Below are positions 24,746 through 31,566 of a DNA stretch of 64,000 bases, in pieces. Below the pieces are notes generated by a model. It did not search any database and was not told the DNA's origin. It was given only the letters and a program-made list of their open reading frames with translations. The translations under genes and the position numbers were made by a program. Position 1 is the first letter of the stretch. Each line of letters starts with the position of its first letter. Source of the DNA: Anaeromyxobacter oryzae (GTDB lineage: Bacteria > Myxococcota > Myxococcia > Myxococcales > Anaeromyxobacteraceae); assembly GCF_023169945.1 (NCBI RefSeq), contig NZ_AP025591.1:4398481-4462480 (forward strand), in the 5' to 3' direction.

Positions 24746-26076
24746 CACCGCACCTCCCGGCGCACGTAGGTCTGGTTGTAGACGAGCTTCGCCATGACGT
24801 CGTAGGTCTGCTCCAGGAACGGGGTCACGCCCGCGCGGCCGGAGATCACCGCGGAGAAGCCGCGGGCGAGCTCGAGGCCGGCGGAGAGGGTGCCGGTGAC
24901 GGCGTAGGTCTCGTTGTTCACCTTCTCGCGGAAGACGTGGCCGATCACGTCCGCGGCGGCGAACAGCTTCCCGAACGACTGCCGCCCGTAGAGCCGGCCG
25001 CCCCAGTAGCCGTTCTCGAGGGCGTCGAGGAACAGGAACTCGGCGCCGGCCACGGTGGCGCCGCGCGACCAGTCGAGGCGCGCGTTGGCGTCGTGGCCGA
25101 TGTGGTGCCCCGACTCCTCGGTCGCGCCGGGCTCGAGCTGCAGGTGGTAGTCGGCGCCGACCGACAGGCCGCGGCCGAGCTCGTACGTCAGGCCGCCGCC
25201 GAACTCGTTCCGGTCGGAGGCCGAGAACACCGAGAGGACCGAGTTCCGCGCGAGGAACAGGTCGGGCGCGAAGAAGTGCCAGTCCGCCGAGAGGTGCAGC
25301 TTGTGGATGGGCGTCCAGGTGCCCATCACGCTCGCCTCGGAGAACCGGTCGTCGTAGAGGCTGTACGCGCCGAACGCCAGCAGGGTGAGGTTCCCGATCG
25401 GCTGCAGGCGGAGGTCGCCGCCGACCTCCTGGCGCACGGGATCGCCGCCGTCCTCGACGAAGTTCGCCGAGGCGCCGATGTCGAGCCCGCGGCCGGGGAC
25501 GCCCGGGATCGGCAGCGAGTACGCGAGCCGGCCGCCGTAGGCGAGGTCGCCGCCCTCCGGGTTCCAGCTGCGGAGGCCGCTGCGCGACTGGAACCGCTGC
25601 GAGACCGGGGCGCCGACGTAGCCGGACACGCGGAACCCGGCCGGAAGGAGCACGATCGCCTCGCCGCCGTCGATGTGGATCATCCGGGCGACGCCGGTCT
25701 GGACCTGCTCGCGGCCGATCCGGAGCGTGAGCTGCCGGTTCAGGAGCTTGCCCTGCACGTAACCCATCTGCAGGTCGCCGTTCAGGTTCGAGCTGGTCCC
25801 GTTGTCCCAGCGGAGGTGGTCGAAGTCGTAAGCGCCCCAGCCCGCGAGCACGAGCTGCAGGTCGCTCGCGACCGGGTTCGTCACGTCACGGGCGACGACG
25901 GAGAGGATCTCGTAGGCGGGGACGACCGTGACCAGGTCGAGCTTGGTGCCGCCGGTGAACCGGGTCTGCTGCCCCCCGGTGACGAGCGTGGTCGAGCTGA
26001 CGTCGACCGTGTCGGCACGAACCGTGGCCCCGGCGAGCAGCACGAGGGCGGCGGCGATCAACTTTGTATGGCGCAT
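24745..26076 (-). CDS. Outer-membrane beta-barrel protein paired with the dodecahaem cytochrome
   Basis: A 443-residue exported protein with signal MRHTKLIAAALVLLAGATVRA and start at 26076 behind GAGGTGAG. After cleavage it consists of alternating amphipathic strands rich in Tyr, Gly and Asp (GRLAYSLPI, GDLRLQPIGNLTLLAFGAYS, GGGLTYELGRGLSVGADYHLQL) and ends in aromatic/hydrophobic strands, as expected of a barrel of roughly 20 strands. No haem motif is present. It is followed immediately, with 1-bp overlap, by the cytochrome gene, so it probably forms the outer-membrane sheath or docking partner for that cytochrome. I could not assign it to MtrB or OmbB by motif. Confidence 0.8.
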   Translation of the reverse strand: MRHTKLIAAALVLLAGATVRADTVDVSSTTLVTGGQQTRFTGGTKLDLVTVVPAYEILSVVARDVTNPVASDLQLVLAGWGAYDFDHLRWDNGTSSNLNGDLQMGYVQGKLLNRQLTLRIGREQVQTGVARMIHIDGGEAIVLLPAGFRVSGYVGAPVSQRFQSRSGLRSWNPEGGDLAYGGRLAYSLPIPGVPGRGLDIGASANFVEDGGDPVRQEVGGDLRLQPIGNLTLLAFGAYSLYDDRFSEASVMGTWTPIHKLHLSADWHFFAPDLFLARNSVLSVFSASDRNEFGGGLTYELGRGLSVGADYHLQLEPGATEESGHHIGHDANARLDWSRGATVAGAEFLFLDALENGYWGGRLYGRQSFGKLFAAADVIGHVFREKVNNETYAVTGTLSAGLELARGFSAVISGRAGVTPFLEQTYDVMAKLVYNQTYVRREVR

Positions 26077-26372
26077 CAGGAGCTCACCTCGGCGGACGGT
26101 GGGTCGCGACGGCGGTGCACCGCGAAGCGACGGACGTATTCGCGGGCGACCTTCGCACACGCGCGAGGATCCAATGTTGCTCCAGATCAGGAAACCTTTA
26201 CGAAGCCCCTCGACCCACCTGGGATTTTGCCCACCGGGAACGACCTCGCGCCGGAGCACGCTGCGTGAAGCAACCGGTGCGTGCGCGCCCGCCGCTCCCA
26301 CGCGCACGGCGGAAGGCACCCGAGGCGCGCCGCGAACCGGCGAGCGTCGTGCTCCCCGCTTAGAATCCCGCC
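26077..26372. promoter_or_regulatory. Divergent region upstream of porin-cytochrome operon and thioredoxin-like gene
   Basis: About 300 bp between outward-facing genes. The portion 26170-26235 is less GC-rich than its surroundings and is the best candidate for the porin-cytochrome promoter. No box pair or operator is clear enough to place. Confidence 0.4.
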
Positions 26373-26891
26373 ATGGCCCGACCCGCCCTCGCCGTCCTGC
26401 TCGCCGCCGCGACCGCGTGCGCCACCGCGCGCCCCGCGCTCCGGGCGCCTGCCCTCACCGGCAAGAGCGTCGACATCGCGGCGGAGGACCTGTCGGGGCG
26501 GCCGGTGCGGCTCGAGGCCGACGGCCGGGTCCGCGTCGTCGACTTCTGGGCGACGTGGTGCGAGCCGTGCCAGGACCAGCTCCCGCACCTCGACGGGCTC
26601 GCGCACCGCTACGGCGAGCAGGGTCTCGCCGTCACCGCCGTGTCGTTCGACGAGGACCGCGCCCAGCTCGACGCGTTCCTCGTCCAGCACCCGGTCTCGA
26701 TCGCCATCCTCTGGGACCGCGGCGGCGCGAAGCTCTCCGAGCCCCTCGACGTGCAGCGCCTGCCGACCACGCTCGTCCTCGACCGGCGCGGCATCGTGCG
26801 GCACGTCCACGTCGGGTTCGACGCCGCGTCGGGCGAGCGGCTCGAGCGCGAGGTCAAGGCGCTGCTGGCGGAGGCGCCGCCCGCGTCGTGA
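26373..26891 (+). CDS. TlpA/ResA-like thioredoxin-fold lipoprotein
   Basis: A 172-residue protein with a lipoprotein signal (MARPALAVLLAAATAC, Cys16). The active site WCEPC (Cys63 and Cys66) lies in VVDFWATWCEPCQDQLPHL, followed by the cis-Pro region LDVQRLPTTLVLDRRG. Such proteins reduce or exchange disulfides in the periplasm, often for cytochrome c maturation, which would suit the neighbouring multihaem cytochrome. The 3' end overlaps the convergent deacetylase gene by 38 bp. Confidence 0.9.
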   Translation: MARPALAVLLAAATACATARPALRAPALTGKSVDIAAEDLSGRPVRLEADGRVRVVDFWATWCEPCQDQLPHLDGLAHRYGEQGLAVTAVSFDEDRAQLDAFLVQHPVSIAILWDRGGAKLSEPLDVQRLPTTLVLDRRGIVRHVHVGFDAASGERLEREVKALLAEAPPAS

Positions 26892-28647
26892 CCGCGGCGT
26901 CGGCCTCCGCCGGGGGCACGACGGTGAAGTGGACCCGCTCGCGCTCGCGCTCCACCTCGCCCGGCTCCGACGGCGACTCGCGGAGCCAGTACGCCATCTC
27001 GTCCGCCTCCCATGCGTAGGGCGCGCCGTTCATCCGGAGGCGGCCCTCGCTCACCGCGAGGGTCGCCTCCCGGAGCGACGTACCCTTGAGGTCCCGCACG
27101 AGCGCCTCGAACCGGCCCTGACGCTCCGGATCGATGAACGCGAACTCGTGCCGCGCGGCGTAGGCGGTGTGGTAGTGCGACGGCCGGAAGACGACGCCGC
27201 CGACGCCGAGGCGCACCGCCATCCGCGCCAGCATCGAGCCCGCCTCGCGGGCGAGGCCGAGCCCCGGCACCTCCTGCCCCGGCAGCCGCGGCCGGCGCTC
27301 GCTGAACTGGGCGCGCGGGTTCCGGAGCGACAGCCAGTGGACGTAGAGCACCTCGACGCCGAGGACGCGGCGCTTCTCGAGGATGAGCTCGACGAGCAGA
27401 ACCTCCTCCCCGTCCGCCTCGCCGTAGAGCCGGACGCGCTCGCCCATCCCGGACGAGTCGAACGCGGCGCGGAAGTTGCGGTACCCGATGCGCTCGAGCT
27501 GCTCGAAGATCCCAAAGCGGTAGAGGGCGTGCTCCATCCCGGACGCGGTGTAGAAGCCGAGCAGCAGCCGCTGCCGCTGCGGTCGGATCCCGAGCGCCTC
27601 CTCGAGGTCCTCCGCGGTCAGCTCGCCGGTGTCGCCGAGGTCCACCGGCGAGAGGGCGCGCGAGACCACCGCGAACCGCGCCGAGAGCGGATCGTAGTCC
27701 TCCGGGATCGGCTCGTCGGAGCCGGCGGTGAGGGCCATCCCGGTCCCCGCGAGCACGCGCCAGGCGTGGCGCGAGTAGCCGCCGGCCGGCAGCCACACCG
27801 CCGGGACGCCCTCGAGCTCCGCGGCGACGAGGAGATCGCGCTCGCGCGTGCCGCGGAGCGACAGCCCGAGCCGGCCCATCCGGTCGCCGGCGAGGACGTC
27901 GCCGCCGGCGAGCACGAACGCGAGCTGCGGGCGCGGCATCCGCGCGAGCAGCGCCCCGAGCGCGTCGAGGTAGCCGTCGTCGCCGGTGCCCTCGGGCAGC
28001 ACGGTCTCGTCGACCTCCGGGAGCGGGCCCCAGTCCGAGCCGGAGATGGAGCCGATCCAGCGCCGGGGGTCGTTCGCGAGGGCGAGGGCGAGTCCGTCGG
28101 GCGGGTGGGCGTCGAGGTCCAGGACCGCGACGTGCCCCTGGAACCCCTCGGCCCGGAGCGCGGCGATGGCGACCGCGACGTCGTTCACGGGGCAGAACCC
28201 GCCCGCGGAGGACGGCCCGGCGTGGTGGAACCCGCCGAGCAGGTTCAGCGCCGGCGCGCGGGTGCGGAGCGTCTCGCGCGCCGCCCCCAGCGTCCCGCCG
28301 CAGGCGAGGCGGATGGTCGTCATCACCTCGTCGACGGGGACGTCCGAAGGATCCACCGCGAAGACGTGCGCGAGCGTCTCGGGCCGGCCGAGCGACTCGA
28401 GGAGGTCCGCGTCGTGCACGCGCGCGAGATCCTCGTAGGAGATCCGGCGCGGCGCGCGGAAGCCGCTCTCGGGAACGGCGCTCGACTCGCGCAGCCACCA
28501 CGCGACGTGGTCGGCGCGGCGCGGCTCCATGCCCGCCGAGACCTCGATCCCCGAGAGCGGGAGGCGGTAGCGCGCGTCGTACCAGACCGACACGTCCCGG
28601 CGGTGGAGCCAGGAGCGGAGGCGGTACAGCAACGCGCGGGGCTGCAT
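26854..28647 (-). CDS. Histone deacetylase-family protein fused to an extra C-terminal domain
   Basis: A 597-residue protein. Residues 20-340 are an arginase-fold deacetylase. The tandem His pair is at 141-142 in GGFHHAGPSSAGGFCPVND; the Zn ligands fit Asp179 and His181 (VLDLDAH) and Asp250 (LAGGDVLAGDRMGRLGLS); the transition-state Tyr fits LPAGGYSRHAW. The remaining 250 residues are not part of a deacetylase. They contain RPRLPGQEVPGLGLAREAG and VVFRPSHYHTAYAARHEF, which may be an acyltransferase-like fold, but I am not sure. Likely substrates are acetylated polyamines or protein lysines. A 99-residue membrane protein gene lies 12 bp upstream. Confidence 0.85.
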   Translation of the reverse strand: MQPRALLYRLRSWLHRRDVSVWYDARYRLPLSGIEVSAGMEPRRADHVAWWLRESSAVPESGFRAPRRISYEDLARVHDADLLESLGRPETLAHVFAVDPSDVPVDEVMTTIRLACGGTLGAARETLRTRAPALNLLGGFHHAGPSSAGGFCPVNDVAVAIAALRAEGFQGHVAVLDLDAHPPDGLALALANDPRRWIGSISGSDWGPLPEVDETVLPEGTGDDGYLDALGALLARMPRPQLAFVLAGGDVLAGDRMGRLGLSLRGTRERDLLVAAELEGVPAVWLPAGGYSRHAWRVLAGTGMALTAGSDEPIPEDYDPLSARFAVVSRALSPVDLGDTGELTAEDLEEALGIRPQRQRLLLGFYTASGMEHALYRFGIFEQLERIGYRNFRAAFDSSGMGERVRLYGEADGEEVLLVELILEKRRVLGVEVLYVHWLSLRNPRAQFSERRPRLPGQEVPGLGLAREAGSMLARMAVRLGVGGVVFRPSHYHTAYAARHEFAFIDPERQGRFEALVRDLKGTSLREATLAVSEGRLRMNGAPYAWEADEMAYWLRESPSEPGEVERERERVHFTVVPPAEADAAVTTRAAPPPAAP

Positions 28648-28659
28648 CGTCCTCCGGGC

Positions 28660-28959
28660 CTACCGGTGCGAGGGAGGGGCGAACGGCGGCTCGCTGGAGC
28701 CCGCCCTCGGCACGTCCGGCTCGAGCGGCTTGCGGCTCGCGCGCGACCACCACCACCACCCGATCGCGGTCTCGAGCGCGATCCAGGCGAGCGCCATCCA
28801 GATCCCCTTCTGCAGCGCGGTGTTGCTCGCCTTGCAGATCGGGTACGGGTCCGTGACGTTCTCGGGCAACCCCATGATGAGCGGGGTCGCACGGAACGTG
28901 TAATACACCAGGTACGCGAGGAACAGCGTCCGGAACACCGTCAGCGCGCGGATGACCAT
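28660..28959 (-). CDS. Small membrane protein of unknown function
   Basis: A 99-residue protein with two hydrophobic segments, about 5-22 (ALTVFRTLFLAYLVYYTF) and 52-70 (GIWMALAWIALETAIGWWW), and a polar Pro-rich tail. I do not recognise a family. It is 12 bp upstream of the deacetylase-fusion gene on the same strand, so they are probably co-transcribed. Confidence 0.65.
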   Translation of the reverse strand: MVIRALTVFRTLFLAYLVYYTFRATPLIMGLPENVTDPYPICKASNTALQKGIWMALAWIALETAIGWWWWSRASRKPLEPDVPRAGSSEPPFAPPSHR

Positions 28960-29078
28960 GGCCCCGAGTGTAGCAAGCGCGCGGCGCGGGTGCGCTCGCG
29001 ACGAGCGCCGCTCCTCGCGGGGTGCGGCGGCGAGAGCGGACGGCTATCCTGTCGCCGGACCTCACGAAAGGGGAGTGC

Positions 29079-29879
29079 ATGGCGGCGGAGCAGGAGCTCT
29101 TGGAGGCGTGCATCGAGGCGGCCCGCCGCGGCGGGGCGGTCCTCCGGGAGCGCTGGGGCAAGCACCGGACCGTGGAGCTGAAGGGCGGGATCGACCTCGT
29201 GACGGACGCGGACCGGGCGAGCGAGGCCGCGGTCCTCGGCTTCCTCGCGGACCGATTCCCGGGCGCCGACGTGCTCGCGGAGGAGTCCGGGGCGAGCGGC
29301 GCCGGAGCCGGCGGGCTGCGCTTCATCGTCGATCCGCTCGACGGCACGACGAACTACGCCCACGGCCTCCCGGTCTTCGCCGTGAACGTCGCGGTCACGG
29401 ACGCGCGCGGCCTCGCCGCCGCGGCCACGTACGATCCGCTCCGCGAGGAGCTCTTCACCGCGGCGCGCAGTCGTGGCGCGTTCCTCGGGGGCGTCCGGCT
29501 CGCGCCGTCCGGCGGGACCGAGGTGAACAGCGCGCTGCTCGTCACCGGCTTTCCCTACGACATCCACAGCGAGCACGAGCTGCCGCTGCGGCTCTTCGGC
29601 GCGTTCGTGACGCGGGCGCGCGGCGTGCGCCGGCTCGGGAGCGCCGCCCTCGACCTCGCGTACGTCGCGTGCGGCCGGTTCGACGGCTTCTGGGAGCAGC
29701 GGCTCAAGCCCTGGGACGTGGCCGCCGGCATCCTCCTCGCACGCGAGGCGGGCGCGCGCGTCACCGATCTCGACGGCGGCGACCGGATGCTCGAGACCGG
29801 GGACATCCTGGCCGCGTCGCCCGCCCTGCACGGCCCGATGCTGGACGTGATCGCGCACGTCCGGGGCGGCGGGCGCTAG
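29079..29879 (+). CDS. suhB: Inositol monophosphatase family protein
   Basis: A 266-residue Mg2+-dependent phosphatase. The start at 29079 has AAAGGGGAG just upstream. Metal-binding motifs are EES in VLAEESGAS, DPLDGTTNYAHGLPVF and, near the C-terminus, KPWDVAAGILLAREAG. The fold hydrolyses inositol-1-phosphate and related sugar phosphates; some members (SuhB) also bind ribosomal transcription complexes. The gene converges on the M23 peptidase gene and both use stop codons in the same CTAG. Confidence 0.92.
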   Translation: MAAEQELLEACIEAARRGGAVLRERWGKHRTVELKGGIDLVTDADRASEAAVLGFLADRFPGADVLAEESGASGAGAGGLRFIVDPLDGTTNYAHGLPVFAVNVAVTDARGLAAAATYDPLREELFTAARSRGAFLGGVRLAPSGGTEVNSALLVTGFPYDIHSEHELPLRLFGAFVTRARGVRRLGSAALDLAYVACGRFDGFWEQRLKPWDVAAGILLAREAGARVTDLDGGDRMLETGDILAASPALHGPMLDVIAHVRGGGR

Positions 29880-30841
29880 CGCGGACCGGCGGTCGCCGGT
29901 TCGGCCGGTTCGGCCGGCGGCGCGCCGGGGGCGGTCTCCGCCGGCGCCTGCGCGGGAGCCGCCTCCTGCGGGCGCGTGGGCCGCGGCGCCGCGACCGCCT
30001 GCCGCGCCGGGGCCGTGCCCTTCCCGAAGTCGATGGCGACGAGCGACTCGGGGTCGACGTAGAGCCCGTCCACCTTCACGCCCCAGTGCAGGTGCGGGCC
30101 GGTGGACCGGCCGGTCGAGCCGAGCAGGCCGATCCGCTGCCCGCGCCGGACGCGCTGGCCGTCGTGGACGTCGACCCGGTCGAGGTGGAAGTACACGGTG
30201 AAGATCCCCGCGCCGTGCCAGAGGACGACGGTCTTCCCGGACATGTACGCGTCGCGGACCAGCGCGACCGTGCCGTCGTTCGAGGCGGACACGGCCGCGC
30301 CGCGCGGCCCGCGGAGGTCGAGGCCGTAGTGGACGCTGTCCACCTTCCCGTTCAGGACGCGCTGGTCTCCGTACCGCCCGCTCGTGGCAGCGTCGCGCGG
30401 CATCCCGAAGGCGCGGGCGAACAGCGGCGCCTCGAACGGCCGATCGAACGCGAGGGCGAAGGCGCGACGGTCCGCCTCGATCCGCCGCTTCACCTCGGGC
30501 GGCGGCTCGACGTACCTCGGCGGCAGCGTGAGCGCGTGCGAGGCGAAGCCCGGCTCGACGATGCTCAGCGCCGCGTCGATCGGCGCGCCGCCCACCTCCA
30601 CGTGCGCCGCGATCGTGCCCGGGGCCGTCTCGATGGGCAGCGCGGCGAGCGCGCGCCAGCTCTCGCCGTCGCGCCAGAACACGAGGGGGCGCCCGGCGAG
30701 CGTCCCGTGCGGCGTCTCGCGCGCGCCCGTGACCTCCATGAGCACCACGTCGCCGGGGCGCGCCGCCGCCGGGGCGAACGCGAGGGAAGGGGTGGCCGGC
30801 GCGGCGGCGAGCGCGAGCGCGAGGGCGGTGGCGAGCGGCAT
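29876..30841 (-). CDS. M23-family (LytM) metallopeptidase
   Basis: A 321-residue exported protein. A signal-like start (MPLATALALALAAAPATPS) precedes a beta-rich domain with a YVEPPPEVKRRIEADRR segment and then the peptidase domain. Zn ligands are visible as SVHYGLDLRGPRG (HxxxD) and GPHLHWGVKVDG (HxH), so it should be catalytically active. A Pro/Ala-rich tail of about 50 residues ends the protein. M23 enzymes cut peptide cross-links in peptidoglycan or activate amidases. Its position beside the inositol phosphatase is probably incidental. Confidence 0.9.
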   Translation of the reverse strand: MPLATALALALAAAPATPSLAFAPAAARPGDVVLMEVTGARETPHGTLAGRPLVFWRDGESWRALAALPIETAPGTIAAHVEVGGAPIDAALSIVEPGFASHALTLPPRYVEPPPEVKRRIEADRRAFALAFDRPFEAPLFARAFGMPRDAATSGRYGDQRVLNGKVDSVHYGLDLRGPRGAAVSASNDGTVALVRDAYMSGKTVVLWHGAGIFTVYFHLDRVDVHDGQRVRRGQRIGLLGSTGRSTGPHLHWGVKVDGLYVDPESLVAIDFGKGTAPARQAVAAPRPTRPQEAAPAQAPAETAPGAPPAEPAEPATAGPR

Positions 30842-30880
30842 CGGAGGAGAGGATAGGCGGCGGCGGGGCCCCGGGCACGC

Positions 30881-31528
30881 CTACCCGGGAAGGCCCAGCT
30901 CCGCGGAGAGGGATTTCACGAGGCGGAAGTACTCGGTCCGGGTGTACTTCACGTTGAGGATGTGGAAGTCGGCCTTGGCGAGCCCGACGCAGCCGAAGCA
31001 GTAGGTGCACTCCGAGCACGCGCGGCACAGCACGAGGTAGTTCGAGCGCGTGCAGCTCTCGCTGCGAACGCAGTAGGCGCACTCGTGGCAGGCGTCGCAC
31101 TCGACGCAGTGCGTGAGGTGCGTCGACGAGCGGCAGCCGCGCGAGTGCGTGCAGCGGTGGCACTCCTCGCAGTCCTCGCAGAACATGCAGGAGACGCAGC
31201 GCCGGCACCCGGTGCACGACACCGAGCCCGGGTTCTCCTGGTCCTGCGCGTATCCCCGGAGCAGCCGCTGCAGCTCCTGCTCGAACTCGCGCCGCGACAT
31301 GACCGGCGGCGGCGCGGGGCGGCGGTCCTCGAACGTGCCGCTCGCGGTGTCGATGAACATCGGGCCCGTGACGACGCGGACCGACGGATCGCGCGGTGTC
31401 ACGACGCCCGCGGGCGGGGCGACGATCCGCCGGCCCGGCGAGGCGCGGTCGGCGGGGGACGGCGCTCCGCCGCGTCGCGGAGGCGGCGGCGCGGGGCTCG
31501 GGTCGGGGCGGCGGCGGCCGTCGGCCAT
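30881..31528 (-). CDS. Cysteine-ladder protein of unknown function
   Basis: A 215-residue protein. Residues 1-85 are Pro/Arg-rich and disordered; MSRREFEQELQRLLRGY follows as a helix. The next 80 or so residues hold twenty Cys, mostly spaced CxxCxxC, in about three ladder blocks. The first two end in an R-S-S/N-x-L turn (SCTGCRRCVSCMFCEDC..., CVECDACHECAYC..., CRACSECTYCFGC...). It ends FHILNVKYTRTEYFRLV. The regular spacing suggests a beta-solenoid or a multi-metal scaffold. From memory, similar Cys-rich proteins ending FNKxYxxEEY are widespread and often mis-named CaiB/BaiF; nothing here supports a CoA-transferase. No signal peptide is seen. Confidence 0.8.
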   Translation of the reverse strand: MADGRRRPDPSPAPPPPRRGGAPSPADRASPGRRIVAPPAGVVTPRDPSVRVVTGPMFIDTASGTFEDRRPAPPPVMSRREFEQELQRLLRGYAQDQENPGSVSCTGCRRCVSCMFCEDCEECHRCTHSRGCRSSTHLTHCVECDACHECAYCVRSESCTRSNYLVLCRACSECTYCFGCVGLAKADFHILNVKYTRTEYFRLVKSLSAELGLPG

Positions 31529-31566
31529 GCGCGCTCATCCTGCCGCAGATGGGCGGCGAATGGAAA

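Noticed and set aside
30881..31528. CaiB/BaiF CoA-transferase identity for the Cys-rich protein
   Set aside because: No CoA-transferase motif is present and the length and composition are wrong; the name is carried by annotation error for similar Cys-rich proteins.
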